A stretch of DNA of 64,000 nt from JALOPX01 sp041309605 (GTDB lineage: Bacteria > Krumholzibacteriota > Krumholzibacteriia > Krumholzibacteriales > Krumholzibacteriaceae), in the NCBI GenBank assembly GCA_041309605.1, contig JBFYZH010000115.1:19388-83387 (forward strand), written 5' to 3'. A program made the translations under genes and the position numbers. This document shows positions 1 through 8,667 of this stretch, one piece after another (positions within the stretch are counted from its first letter, which is position 1; each line of letters starts with the position of its first letter). The notes beneath the pieces were generated by a model. The model saw only the letters and a list, made by a program, of their open reading frames with translations, was not told the DNA's origin and searched no databases.

Positions 1-582
1 ATAGGTCTGGATATAAGACGAGTGCCATGACTGGACGTCACGTTTCGGATCAACGGCCAGTTCGGGATAACCGCCTCGCAGGAAACGACTCCAAGCGGCC
101 TGAAAAACCGTTCCAATCCTCTTCTTTCTTCCGCCAGTCTTCTCCCACGGCAAGCGGGCAGAAGGACAACCGTCCTCCTCGCGCCATGACAGCGGCATCA
201 ACCGGAGAACCGCCGCCCTGCCCGCCAGAGGATCGGATATATTTCCGGAAAGAAGGATGTCCTGCGAGCCGGCGAGGAGGAATTGCCCGGCGCGGCTTCG
301 ATTCGCGTCGACAGCCTCCCTGATATACGAAAGCAGGTCTGGCGCGTGTTGGACCTCGTCGATTATTACAGGGGGTCTGTACTGATCGAGAAAGGCCCGC
401 GGATCCTCGATGGACGCCAACCTGATGTCCGGCAATTCGAGCGATACGTACCGGTATTCATCGCCGAAGAGACGCTTGAGAAGCGTCGTCTTGCCCGATT
501 GTCTCGGCCCTGTCAGCACGATGACGGGGAAATCACCTGCGGCCTTTTTCAGGACCGGTTCGAGGGATCTTTTTATGTACAT
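1..582 (-). CDS. AAA+ ATPase of the DUF4143-associated family (3' end outside window)
   Basis: The reading frame stays open from an ATG at 582 to the window edge, giving 194 residues with no stop. The N-terminus carries a clear Walker A in the context VLTGPRQSGKTTLLKRLF (about residues 19-36) and a Walker B-like segment ending VIIDEVQ near residue 70, followed by a sensor-like LLAGSQ. This is the layout of the large family of stand-alone prokaryotic ATPases whose C-terminal half is a DUF4143 domain. That half would lie left of the window and is not visible. An AAGGAG ribosome site sits about 10 bases before the ATG. The cellular role of this family is not established. A long perfect inverted repeat lies just upstream. 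The gene is truncated only by the window edge; I see no sign of decay. Confidence 0.85.
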   Translation of the reverse strand, partial: MYIKRSLEPVLKKAAGDFPVIVLTGPRQSGKTTLLKRLFGDEYRYVSLELPDIRLASIEDPRAFLDQYRPPVIIDEVQHAPDLLSYIREAVDANRSRAGQFLLAGSQDILLSGNISDPLAGRAAVLRLMPLSWREEDGCPSARLPWEKTGGRKKRIGTVFQAAWSRFLRGGYPELAVDPKRDVQSWHSSYIQTY

Positions 583-599
583 ATTGACGATTCTCCTTT

Positions 600-634
600 T
601 TTGCAATTATGCATTTGTAATGCATAATTGCAAA
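600..634. repeat. Perfect inverted repeat upstream of the AAA+ ATPase
   Basis: Arms at 600-614 and 620-634 are perfect complements (15 bases each, core TTGCAATTATGCAT) around a 5-base loop. The repeat is AT-rich, unlike its surroundings, and lies 18 bases before the ATPase start codon, so it would fall in the promoter or 5' leader. It could be an operator or an RNA stem-loop. No T-run follows that would make it a convincing terminator. Confidence 0.7.
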
Positions 635-740
635 TCATTTGTCATCGTGAAAAAGCAATCATTAAGCTTTCACGGGTAACGCCTTTACAGTATCGGGGAT
701 CGCACGTAAAATCGCGCGATGGATTACCCGGCTCTTGCGG

Positions 741-769
741 TTGACAAACCTCCCGCTTGAACATAGAAT
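741..769 (+). promoter_or_regulatory. Sigma-70-type promoter for the propeller lipoprotein
   Basis: TTGACA at 741-746 and TAGAAT at 764-769 are separated by exactly 17 bases. Transcription would start near 776, leaving a leader of about 125 bases that contains the direct repeats at 782-852. Confidence 0.6.
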
Positions 770-781
770 GAGCCGTGAGGC

Positions 782-852
782 TCCGGGAAAGTCCATGAAT
801 GGATCCGGAAGGTCGGCGAACCGATCCGGGAAAGTCCATGAATGGATCCGGA
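782..852 (+). repeat. Two 28-bp direct repeats in the leader
   Basis: A 28-base sequence (beginning TCCGGGAAAGTCCATG) occurs identically at 782-809 and 825-852, a period of 43 bases. A third, degenerate copy can be seen around 856-880. The repeats lie between the promoter and the ribosome site of the lipoprotein gene. Confidence 0.8.
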
Positions 853-900
853 GCTTCCGGAAAGACCCATGATTATCCAAGCGGGAAAGGAGCTCATTTC

Positions 901-2700
901 ATGAAGACGTCCTTCAACCGGGCTGCGGCGCTTCTTCTGCCGGCCGCGATGCTCGTCTTCGGCGCCACGGGCGGCTGTGATAATTCAGAGACGATCTGCG
1001 AGCCATGCGTCCGGCAGGAGCTGGCGTGGGAATCGCAGAAACCCGCGCCGTTCGGATCGATGAACTTCAGGGGCACGTTCGGAGTCGGCGGGCACATTTA
1101 CATGTACGGCGATCTGGGAAGGATCGCGCATTTCGACGGCACGGATTGGGAACTGATGCAGACGCCCACATCTTACAATCTGATAAACATGTGGGGTTCG
1201 TCCCCCGGCGATCTCTACGCGGTGAACGGCAATTATCAGATGGTGCACTTTAACGGCACGTCATGGACGAGCCTGATTCTGCCGGCCCAGATGTACGCAT
1301 ATCCCAGGGCGGTGTGGGGATTGTCGGCGAGCGATGTATGGGTGCTGGGATATGGTTTCAGCGCGTACCATTACGATGGGACCGGCTGGAGCGACGAACT
1401 GCTCCCCGGTACGTACAATATGAACGAAATCTGGGGCAGTTCGGGTTCCAACGTCTACGCCGTGGGGTACAACGGCGATATCCTGCACTACAACGGTTCG
1501 TACTGGTCGGAGATCAATCACGGCCTTACCACCAATCAACTCTACGGCATCTGGGGAAGCGGTTCGAACGATATCTGGGCGTTCGGGGACAACGGCACGC
1601 TGCTTCACTACAACGGTTCGATCTGGAGCGACCTTTCAGGCGATCCGCCGATGGGAGCGAATTTTATCTACGACGCTCAGGGCAACGCCGCCGACGACAT
1701 ATATTTCTGCGCGGGGAACCTGATCTACCACTACGACGGATCGGATATTTCTCTCTTCGCGGACTGGCAGGATCTCTTCAACGGCGGGGAGGGGATCTGG
1801 GTCGAAGGCGACATTATCTATCAGTCAGGTTACTATGGATGCATTTCGTTCTACGACGGATCGGAATGGTCGTTTGTCCAGGATGATTGCGACATTTCAC
1901 TCAACGACATCTGGACCGACGGCCCGTCGAACGCGTGGGCCGTGGGCGGGATGAACACCGTTTATCGGTATGACGGAGTCGACTGGACGAAACAGCCGGC
2001 GCTCGCGATCCCCGGCGGCGATCTGAACTCGATAGACGGCGAGGGCGGAGTGATTTACGCGTGCGGAGAGGGAGGGTCGATCGTCCGCCACAACGGAAGC
2101 GGATGGACCGATATCAGCGACGAGTCCGTCACGCAACAGGACCTGACGGGCTGTTTTGTCACCGGGACGGAGGCCTTTTTCGTCGGGTATCAGGGCACGA
2201 TCCTGCATTTCGACGGAACCACGCTCGCTGCGATGTCAAGCGGGACGACCGAATATTTCACGGCTGTATGGGGTTCGGGCGCCGACGACGTGTACGCCGC
2301 CGGACGGGACGGATCGATCCTGCATTACAACGGGACCGCGTGGAGCGAGGTGTTCGCCAGTTCGGAAATCAGGTTCATCGATATATGGGGCTCTCCGGCA
2401 GGCCACGTCTACGCGTGCGGATCCCAGGGGGCCGTGGCTCATTGGGACGGCTCGACATGGACGATCGACAATGCGGATACCAGGGAGGAACTCCAGGGTA
2501 TCTGGGGAAGCTCCGATACGGATATCTACGCCTCGGGGGGTTGGTCCATTTCTCATTTCGACGGCGAAAGGTGGACCGATCTCAACCTTTACCTGACCAT
2601 CCCGGCCGGGAACATGCGTGCGATACATGGGAGCGCCGCCGACAACATCTTCGTCGCAGGCGCTTACGGTAACATCCTTCACTACGGACCGGAACGATAA
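901..2700 (+). CDS. Secreted lipoprotein made of 14 beta-propeller-type repeats
   Basis: The ATG at 901 is chosen because GGAAAGGAG precedes it and it opens a lipoprotein signal peptide (charged start, hydrophobic core, lipobox ending ATGGC at Cys25). The reading frame is open further upstream, but that part has no ribosome site. The mature 570-odd residues consist of about 14 repeats of roughly 40 residues with the pattern GS..DVYAVG..G.ILHYDG..W, each with the aromatic and Asn/Asp-Gly turns typical of propeller blades. Fourteen repeats would fit two seven-bladed propellers. It probably sits on the outer surface or in the periplasm, in a binding or adhesion role. No catalytic motif is visible and I cannot name a function. 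The stop codon overlaps the next ATG by one base. Confidence 0.8.
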   Translation: MKTSFNRAAALLLPAAMLVFGATGGCDNSETICEPCVRQELAWESQKPAPFGSMNFRGTFGVGGHIYMYGDLGRIAHFDGTDWELMQTPTSYNLINMWGSSPGDLYAVNGNYQMVHFNGTSWTSLILPAQMYAYPRAVWGLSASDVWVLGYGFSAYHYDGTGWSDELLPGTYNMNEIWGSSGSNVYAVGYNGDILHYNGSYWSEINHGLTTNQLYGIWGSGSNDIWAFGDNGTLLHYNGSIWSDLSGDPPMGANFIYDAQGNAADDIYFCAGNLIYHYDGSDISLFADWQDLFNGGEGIWVEGDIIYQSGYYGCISFYDGSEWSFVQDDCDISLNDIWTDGPSNAWAVGGMNTVYRYDGVDWTKQPALAIPGGDLNSIDGEGGVIYACGEGGSIVRHNGSGWTDISDESVTQQDLTGCFVTGTEAFFVGYQGTILHFDGTTLAAMSSGTTEYFTAVWGSGADDVYAAGRDGSILHYNGTAWSEVFASSEIRFIDIWGSPAGHVYACGSQGAVAHWDGSTWTIDNADTREELQGIWGSSDTDIYASGGWSISHFDGERWTDLNLYLTIPAGNMRAIHGSAADNIFVAGAYGNILHYGPER

Positions 2701-2888
2701 TGAAGAGAATAAGAAGAATAATACTGGGTTTCGTCGGGCTGGCCTGCACGGGTTTCGCTGCGGCCATCGGAGCGTCGTCGCTGATGGAAAAGGGGGGAAG
2801 GGCGGAGGTAATGACCGTGCTCTTCACCTCCTTCGGCGCGGGCGCCGTGCTGGCGAACCTTATAAGGGACATCCGCAGTAAAAAATAG
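2700..2888 (+). CDS. Small membrane protein, unknown function
   Basis: Sixty-two residues. The start ATG overlaps the lipoprotein stop by one base, so translation is likely coupled. The N-terminus is basic (MKRIRRI) and two hydrophobic stretches (about residues 8-26 and 38-54) suggest two membrane helices, with a short basic tail. I do not recognise the family. The overlap and codon use support a real gene. Confidence 0.55.
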   Translation: MKRIRRIILGFVGLACTGFAAAIGASSLMEKGGRAEVMTVLFTSFGAGAVLANLIRDIRSKK

Positions 2889-2938
2889 TCCTGCGGGCGG
2901 CGGACAAAGATAACGAAAACACTCGCCGCGGGCGGCCG

Positions 2939-4066
2939 ATGGAAAAAAAGAAGATCATCGTCATAACGAACGACATGGAGATCGGAGGCGTGCAGCGGAT
3001 GCTCGTCGGCCTGCTGAAAGCCCTCGATCGCAAGCGGTTCGAACCGTACGTGGCGCTGGTCTGCGCCGGCGGCCCGCTGGCCGGCGAGCTTGAGAGCCTC
3101 GGCGTCGAGGTCGCGCGGTTCGACTGCATCAGGCGGACGAGACTCGGCAAATGGATCGACCCGGTCATGGTGCTTCGCCTTGCCTTCTGGATGAGGAAGA
3201 AGCGGTTCGACGTCTGCCACACGCATCTTTTTCTCGGCAATCTCGTCGGCCGCGTCGCCGCGCTTCTCGCGCGCTGCCCGGTGATCATATCGACCGAGCA
3301 CAACACCTACATAAACAAGGGGGCGGTGGCGAGGGGGATAGACCGCCTTCTCGCTCGTTCGACATGCACGATCGTCGCCGTATCCGCGGCGGTGGCCGAT
3401 TTTACCAGCGCTCAGGAGTCGATCCCGAGGGGAAGGTTCACCGTGATACATAACGGAATCGACACATCCTTCTTCGATGTAATTCCAATGGACGGGCGGG
3501 CGCTGAGGGAAAGAATCGGCATTCCTCGAGATCATTTCGTCGTCGGGAGCGTCGGTCGCCTGGTGGAGCAGAAGGGGTACCCGCTTGTTCTCGAAATATT
3601 CCGGGATTTTCTGAGCGGTCACCCGCAGAGTTTCCTTGTCATCGTCGGGGACGGCGACCGGCGCGGGGATCTGGAGAAAAAGGCCGCCGATCTGAAAATC
3701 CAGGACAAGGTCTTCTTCGCGGGGTATCAGTTGGATATCCGGCCATGGTTGTCCATTTTCGATATCTATCTCACAACCCCTTTTCACGAAGGACTTGCCA
3801 TGGTCTTTCCGGAGGCGATGGTGTCCGGTGTGCCCGTTGTCACAACGAGGTTCCCCGGCATATGCGAGGTGATCGAGGACGGGGTCACCGGCATATTGAT
3901 AGACGGAAGGGCCCCCGGGCCCTACGCGGCGGCGCTTTCGTCGCTGCTGGGCGACCGGCGGAGAATGGCGGAGCTGGCCTCGCGCGCGAAAAGGCGCGCG
4001 CTCGAACGATTCACGATCGGGCGAATGGCCGGCGAATATGAAGCACTCTACGACGGGAGGTTTTAA
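2939..4066 (+). CDS. Glycosyltransferase family 4 (GT-B fold)
   Basis: The 375-residue protein has the standard GT4 layout: an N-terminal GGVQRML loop near residue 16 for the acceptor domain, and a C-terminal nucleotide-sugar domain with VGDGDRRGDLE and the EX7E motif (Glu284 and Glu292 in FHEGLAMVFPEAM) followed by SGVPVVTT. It should transfer a sugar from a nucleotide donor in building polysaccharide, glycolipid or glycoprotein. The acceptor cannot be told from sequence. It ends two bases before the next gene, so the three genes 2939-5336 probably form one operon. Confidence 0.88.
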   Translation: MEKKKIIVITNDMEIGGVQRMLVGLLKALDRKRFEPYVALVCAGGPLAGELESLGVEVARFDCIRRTRLGKWIDPVMVLRLAFWMRKKRFDVCHTHLFLGNLVGRVAALLARCPVIISTEHNTYINKGAVARGIDRLLARSTCTIVAVSAAVADFTSAQESIPRGRFTVIHNGIDTSFFDVIPMDGRALRERIGIPRDHFVVGSVGRLVEQKGYPLVLEIFRDFLSGHPQSFLVIVGDGDRRGDLEKKAADLKIQDKVFFAGYQLDIRPWLSIFDIYLTTPFHEGLAMVFPEAMVSGVPVVTTRFPGICEVIEDGVTGILIDGRAPGPYAAALSSLLGDRRRMAELASRAKRRALERFTIGRMAGEYEALYDGRF

Positions 4067-4068
4067 AG

Positions 4069-4428
4069 ATGATTGTCAGAAGCATTATCCTGCTGCTGTC
4101 CGGCCTGATAATAGGGACGGCGGCCTCGTTCGCCGGCGTTGGCGGGGGATTTATCATCGTGCCGCTTCTGATGTTCCTCGGCTTTACGGCGCAGAACGCG
4201 GTGGGGACCTCCTTTCTCGCGATTCTCGTCATCTCCGTCACGGCCCTCATCGCGCACAACAAGCTGGCCAACGTCGATTACCGGACGGGCCTTCTAATCG
4301 GCGCGGGAGGCATGCTGGGCGTCCCGATCGGAGCCCGCCTGCTCGAGCATGTCTCGGACGCGAGCTTCAGGCGGATATTCGCCTTAGTGCTGATCGGAAT
4401 TGCGGTCTACCTCTTTTTTAAAAAGTGA
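4069..4428 (+). CDS. TauE/SafE-family membrane protein, half length
   Basis: One hundred and nineteen residues with four hydrophobic segments and the family signature: the glycine-rich GVGGGFIIVPLL near residue 22, and TSFLAILVISVTAL. GGGAGG-type spacing is good (GGGAGG about 8 bases before the ATG). TauE/SafE permeases, putative sulfite or organosulfur exporters, are usually about 250 residues with two such halves. This protein has only the first half and would have to act as a dimer. The end is a natural stop overlapping a GTG by GTGA, and no second half follows in another frame, so I read it as a short family member rather than a frameshift. Confidence 0.72.
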   Translation: MIVRSIILLLSGLIIGTAASFAGVGGGFIIVPLLMFLGFTAQNAVGTSFLAILVISVTALIAHNKLANVDYRTGLLIGAGGMLGVPIGARLLEHVSDASFRRIFALVLIGIAVYLFFKK

Positions 4429-4490
4429 CCGGAGTTGCCCCGGCGACCGGAGCGGGCTCCGGCCGTTTTAACGACAGGGTACGGTGTGAA

Positions 4491-5336
4491 ATGCCTTTCT
4501 TCCTGTTTGTATCGGACCTGCATGGAAAGACTCCCAGGTTCGAGAAACTGTTCGGCGCGATGGACGAGGGGAGGCCGGACGCCGTCTTCATCGGCGGGGA
4601 CATTCTCCCGCATTTCCTGCACTCCGAGGCGGAGGATTTCATCGAGGGATATTTCCTCAAACAGCTCGAGGCGCTCAGAGGCCGGATGAAGGAGTCTTAT
4701 CCGCCGGTATTCGTCATCCTCGGAAACGACGACGGGAGGCTCGACGAGGAAATTCTTGTCGAGGCGGACGGGAAGGGGTTGATCAATTACGCCCACGACA
4801 GGAAAAAAGCCGTCGGGCGATGGACCGTTTACGGATATTCGTATGTCCCGCCGACGCCGTTCAGCCTGAAGGACTGGGAGAGGTACGACGTGTCGCGGTA
4901 CGTCGATCCGGGGTGCATCTCGCCCGAGGAGGGTTCGCGTACGATCCCGGTCAGCGAGGACGAGGCCAGGTACTCGACGATACAGGACGATCTCGCGAAG
5001 CTCGCGCAGTCGGACGACATGGAGAACGCCATTTTCCTTTTCCACGCGCCGCCGTACAAAACCAATCTCGACAGGGCGGCCCTCGACGGAAGGACGGTCG
5101 ACCACGTCCCGCTGGACGTGCATGTCGGCAGCATCGCCATCCGGCGCTTCATAGAATCGCGCCAGCCCCTCGTTACGCTGCACGGCCACATACACGAATC
5201 GCCGAGGATCACCCGCTCGTGGCGGGACCGTATCGGCCGCACGCACCTCTTTTCGGCGGCTCATGACGGGTCGCAGCTCGCCGTCATCAGCTTCGATCCG
5301 GAGGACCCGGGATCGGCTGAGCGCGCGCTTCTGTAA
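4491..5336 (+). CDS. Calcineurin-like metallophosphoesterase
   Basis: The protein starts MPFFLFVSDLHG, the first metal-binding motif (DxH), then GGDIL near residue 38, GNDDG near residue 87, and ends with LFHAPPY and LHGHIHES, the remaining metal ligands of the family. I chose the ATG at 4491 because the family begins right at this beta strand. A GTG at 4425 overlapping the previous stop would add 22 Ala/Gly-rich residues without homologous character. It should hydrolyse a phosphomonoester or diester with two bound metal ions; the substrate is unknown. The final part (about residues 250-280) carries a short acidic tail. Confidence 0.85.
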   Translation: MPFFLFVSDLHGKTPRFEKLFGAMDEGRPDAVFIGGDILPHFLHSEAEDFIEGYFLKQLEALRGRMKESYPPVFVILGNDDGRLDEEILVEADGKGLINYAHDRKKAVGRWTVYGYSYVPPTPFSLKDWERYDVSRYVDPGCISPEEGSRTIPVSEDEARYSTIQDDLAKLAQSDDMENAIFLFHAPPYKTNLDRAALDGRTVDHVPLDVHVGSIAIRRFIESRQPLVTLHGHIHESPRITRSWRDRIGRTHLFSAAHDGSQLAVISFDPEDPGSAERALL

Positions 5337-5410
5337 TCAACCGTGAAATCGCGGCGTCTTCCGGGCCAAGTGGCGCTCCGGAGGGTGTCTGAATCGGATC
5401 GATTCAGGGT

Positions 5411-5519
5411 TTGCCGAAGCTGCCGGGGCCGCGGGAGTTTCAGGGCTTGCCGGGGCTGCCGGGATTGCCGGGGCCGCCAGGGCCGCCAGGATTGCCGAAG
5501 CTGCCGGGGTTGCCGAGCG
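5411..5519. repeat. GC-rich short tandem repeat encoding Gly-X-Pro triplets
   Basis: The stretch is built of 9-base and 18-base units of the type TTGCCGGGGCTGCCGGG/GCCGCCAGG. On the minus strand it encodes the last 24 residues of the neighbouring PEP-binding protein as eight Gly-X-Pro triplets. On the plus strand the same DNA also reads as proline/glycine triplets. Repeat units continue past the stop codon at 5440-5442, which suggests the array expanded or contracted by slippage and moved the stop. Confidence 0.7.
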
Positions 5520-8500
5520 GGAGCGATCTCGCCGCATCGGTGATCGCGCCTATCTTGACGGCGAAGCTCGTCCTGTTGGAGATGTCCTCGTCGGTCACGA
5601 AGTGCACGTCGAGAAGCCCTCCGGTGCGGTACCCCGTGCGAAGGTAGTTCAATTCGTCGAGGCAGAGGCTCCATCCCTCGAGCCAGTGCATGAGGTCGTC
5701 GCGCTGTTTCTTCTTTCCGCGGAAGTGTATGAGGATGTCGATGTCGCTCGCGAGACCCGCCGTCGCGTTCTTGGTGCTGCCGAAGACGTAGAAGCCCTGG
5801 ACGCCGAACCGCTGCGGATCGATCCGCGATGCGATGTGTTCGGCCATGCGGAGCCTCCATACCCACGACTGGTCGGCGGGATCCTCGTGGTCGAGCGGTT
5901 TGTCTGAAACCGGCTCCGAGGCCGAACCCGGTTCGGCCAGCACCCCGACCGCCTCGCCGATGTCGGCGTTCATAAGAACGCGCAGGACCAGGCCGCCGGT
6001 CACCTCCGGCACGTCGATCAACCTCACGGTGTCGGCGAGATGCTCGTACTCCAGCAGGACTTCGGCGAGGATGTTCTTGGAATTCCGGAGGAAATCCTCG
6101 TTGAAAACGATCCCGTCGTCGTCGGGGTAGAGTGGGAGGTAGCGTATGTGTCCCTCGACGAGGTCCTGGAAGAAATGTGTGCCGAAGGAAAGGTCGGGCA
6201 GGTAGTTACCCTTCTTTCTTGCGATCTCTATCAGCACGGCCGTGTTGTTGATGTCCGAGTACGTGATGCTCACGCCGAGCTTGATGTCGCCGCGGCTTCC
6301 CCAGCGTCCAGGTCCCATGAGGATGAACTGCCTCTTGGGAAGCAGCTTGTTGAGCTTGCCGACCGCGCGGCCTACGGCGACGAGATCGTCCCTGTCGGAA
6401 AGTTCGCTGTATTTTTCGGGATCGATATAGACTACGTGCGTTATCTCCGGGACGCGCCCGTTCGACACGTACCGGTTCGCCGAGAAGATCTTCCTTTCCG
6501 GAGGCGTGTTCTGCGGGATGGGCGTGGCTACACTGTCTTCCGAATAGCTCTGCGGCCTGCACTGGAGAAGGTAGAGGTCCTTGCCGTCGTGCGCGAATTC
6601 TATATCGACGGGCGTGGAGAGTTTTTCCTCGAGGAGCTTGAGCATGCCGTCGATTTTTTTAACGAAGGGGGTGTCGGTCACGAGTCCCTCGAAGGTCGTA
6701 TAGACCTCCGTCTCCGCGAAATCCAGCCTCATCGCGAACGCCTTGTGAAGGTGCCCGTTTTCGTAGACGGAGACGATCTTCTCTATCATCGGTATTTCGG
6801 CCCCGGTTTCCCTGAAAAAATCGCGCAGGACGACCGTCTCGAATGAATTCGTCTTCAGATTGATCACGTCGGCCATCCTCGGCGAATAGTAGATCGATTC
6901 CTCGGGGGTGACGTTTACGCGAAGGCTCGGATTGCCTGGCGCGAGAAGGATCGGGAAGTCGTCGCCGAGGCGGTCCACCGCCCTTGTGCCGAGGCCCGGC
7001 ACCATCCTTATGAGCCCGTCCTCGCGCCTGATCCGCGGCGACCAGAGGAACTCGTTCCTGCTGAAGGCGACCCCCGAAAAAGCGGGCAGATAATAATCCC
7101 CGATGCGCCTTCCAACGACCTCCTGGATCATTATGCCCATTTCCTCGCTGAAGTCGAGAAGCCCTCGCTCGGACCTGTACTCGATCGGGTCGGGCCCGAA
7201 GGTCGAGGCGTAGACCTCCGCTATCGCGTCCATCAGGGCCTCGAGCCGTTTCTGCTTGCTCCCCTGGTTGGCGAGGAAGAGACTCTTGTACTTTCCCGAG
7301 AAAGCCGCCCCGAGGCTGTCCTCGAGAAGGCTCGAGCTTCGTATGATGAGCGGCGTGTATCCGAATTCGTCGAGCATCATCGACAGGCCCTGGACGATTT
7401 CTGGCGGGAAGCGGCCGTTCTTGAAGGTCCGTATCACGTTCGGATACTCGAGCCGGATCTGGTTGATGTCCTTGTATTTCTGCTCGATGATCTCGTCGAG
7501 GTTGTTGTACCCGAGAAATACGAGGAGAAGGTCGCTCGTGAGGTGCCAGCTTCTCGGTATCTTTATCTGTTTGAGCAGATCGCCGGCTTCGTCCGATTTT
7601 TTTATGATATTGTATGCGAGGTGCAGTCCGGCGCATTTGCCCCCGAGCCTTCCGTGGCTGTCCGAGCAGTAGACGATCCTGTCGATGACGTCGGAATAAT
7701 CGCTTATCCCGATATATTTTTTCGCGATGTTGATGTGTTCGAGCTGCCCCGAATAGAACCGCCTGATCAGCGCGACTTCGACGCCGCTTTTTGTCGCCCC
7801 GGTGAGCTCGATCCCCTCGGGGGCGATGGCGCGGTAATCCCTCAGGGTCGAGATCACGCCGGCCAGCGTCGTGTTGCGGTTTGTCAGCTGCATGAGGAAC
7901 TTGAGCTTGTCCTCCTGTATCCATTTCTGAAGGTAGGCCATGATCTGGTTGTCGGTGAACTGCGTCGAGGCTATGTCGAATATCTCCGCGCTCAACTCAT
8001 CGGTTATCCTGAGGGCCTTCCTCTTCTTCGGCTTGTTCGTCTCCGCGGGATTCTCGGCGTCCAGGTCGTTCGAGGCGCTGTTGCCGTCGCGCAGCCTGTC
8101 CGCCTTCTCGACGCCGGTCCAGCAGAGATGATTGAGCATTCTCTCGGAGATGTTGTTGAACAGGTTGCGGTCGGTGTTGCCCACCAGGTTCAGTATCGCG
8201 CGCCATTCCCTCTCGCCGTCGTCGGTCTTGAGCGCGCCCTTCTTCTCCGCGGCCCCCTTGAGCATCTGGTGTAGCATGAAACTGCCCAGCCTGGCGGCTA
8301 TCGTCTGGAGCAGCCTCATTTCCTGCTTGAGGAAGGGGCATTCCTCCTTCTCCGGCGTGGTCTTGACGTAAAAAACGTGGATCTCGCCGGCCTTTTTCTC
8401 GTTTACGAGGATGTCGGCGCGCTGCATGCACTCGGTCTCCCTGAAGTCGGGGGGCTGGAAGACGCCGGTGCCCACCAATACCCTCGCGCGGCAGTCGTCC

Positions 8501-8667
8501 GGGTGCTGCCATCCCGACGGGATCGCCTCGGCGATATCCATGCAGACCTGGTCGAGCTCGGCGTCATGCTTCTTCAGTATTTCCTCGACGCGGTAAAGGC
8601 ACTCGAGTTCCTTCTCCCTTTCGCGGAAGAAGTGGAGCATGTCGTCGTTGTACTGTTCCTTATTCAT
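5440..8667 (-). CDS. PEP/pyruvate-binding domain protein fused to a nucleotidyltransferase domain
   Basis: 1075 residues. Residues 1-140 look like a GAF-type sensor region. From about 340 there is a PPDK_N-like ATP-grasp domain: GRLGGKCAG, RSSSLLEDSLGAAFSGKY, GLGTRAVDR, and VDIEFAHDGKDLYLLQCRPQ. A conserved GPGRWGSRGD segment follows. The phosphohistidine swivelling domain and the PEP-binding barrel of true PEP synthases are absent. From about residue 959 a minimal nucleotidyltransferase fold appears, with GS at 963-964 and catalytic-type Asp975/Asp977, then Asp1020. The tail is eight Gly-X-Pro triplets. Its ATG overlaps the stop of the upstream gene, so the two are co-translated. It may phosphorylate or nucleotidylate a target, but the substrate is unknown. 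Confidence 0.78.
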   Translation of the reverse strand: MNKEQYNDDMLHFFREREKELECLYRVEEILKKHDAELDQVCMDIAEAIPSGWQHPDDCRARVLVGTGVFQPPDFRETECMQRADILVNEKKAGEIHVFYVKTTPEKEECPFLKQEMRLLQTIAARLGSFMLHQMLKGAAEKKGALKTDDGEREWRAILNLVGNTDRNLFNNISERMLNHLCWTGVEKADRLRDGNSASNDLDAENPAETNKPKKRKALRITDELSAEIFDIASTQFTDNQIMAYLQKWIQEDKLKFLMQLTNRNTTLAGVISTLRDYRAIAPEGIELTGATKSGVEVALIRRFYSGQLEHINIAKKYIGISDYSDVIDRIVYCSDSHGRLGGKCAGLHLAYNIIKKSDEAGDLLKQIKIPRSWHLTSDLLLVFLGYNNLDEIIEQKYKDINQIRLEYPNVIRTFKNGRFPPEIVQGLSMMLDEFGYTPLIIRSSSLLEDSLGAAFSGKYKSLFLANQGSKQKRLEALMDAIAEVYASTFGPDPIEYRSERGLLDFSEEMGIMIQEVVGRRIGDYYLPAFSGVAFSRNEFLWSPRIRREDGLIRMVPGLGTRAVDRLGDDFPILLAPGNPSLRVNVTPEESIYYSPRMADVINLKTNSFETVVLRDFFRETGAEIPMIEKIVSVYENGHLHKAFAMRLDFAETEVYTTFEGLVTDTPFVKKIDGMLKLLEEKLSTPVDIEFAHDGKDLYLLQCRPQSYSEDSVATPIPQNTPPERKIFSANRYVSNGRVPEITHVVYIDPEKYSELSDRDDLVAVGRAVGKLNKLLPKRQFILMGPGRWGSRGDIKLGVSITYSDINNTAVLIEIARKKGNYLPDLSFGTHFFQDLVEGHIRYLPLYPDDDGIVFNEDFLRNSKNILAEVLLEYEHLADTVRLIDVPEVTGGLVLRVLMNADIGEAVGVLAEPGSASEPVSDKPLDHEDPADQSWVWRLRMAEHIASRIDPQRFGVQGFYVFGSTKNATAGLASDIDILIHFRGKKKQRDDLMHWLEGWSLCLDELNYLRTGYRTGGLLDVHFVTDEDISNRTSFAVKIGAITDAARSLPLGNPGSFGNPGGPGGPGNPGSPGKP

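Noticed and set aside
799..900. Earlier start for the propeller lipoprotein
   Set aside because: The extra residues are encoded by the direct repeats and lack a ribosome site, while ATG 901 has one and opens a lipoprotein signal.
4069..4428. Frameshifted full-length TauE/SafE permease
   Set aside because: No second half is found in another frame, and the end overlaps the next gene naturally; it is more likely a half-size member.
5411..5647. Plus-strand collagen-like protein (LPGLPGPPG pattern)
   Set aside because: It is the reverse reading of the repeat coding for the tail of the minus-strand protein, lacks a ribosome site and runs into its antisense.
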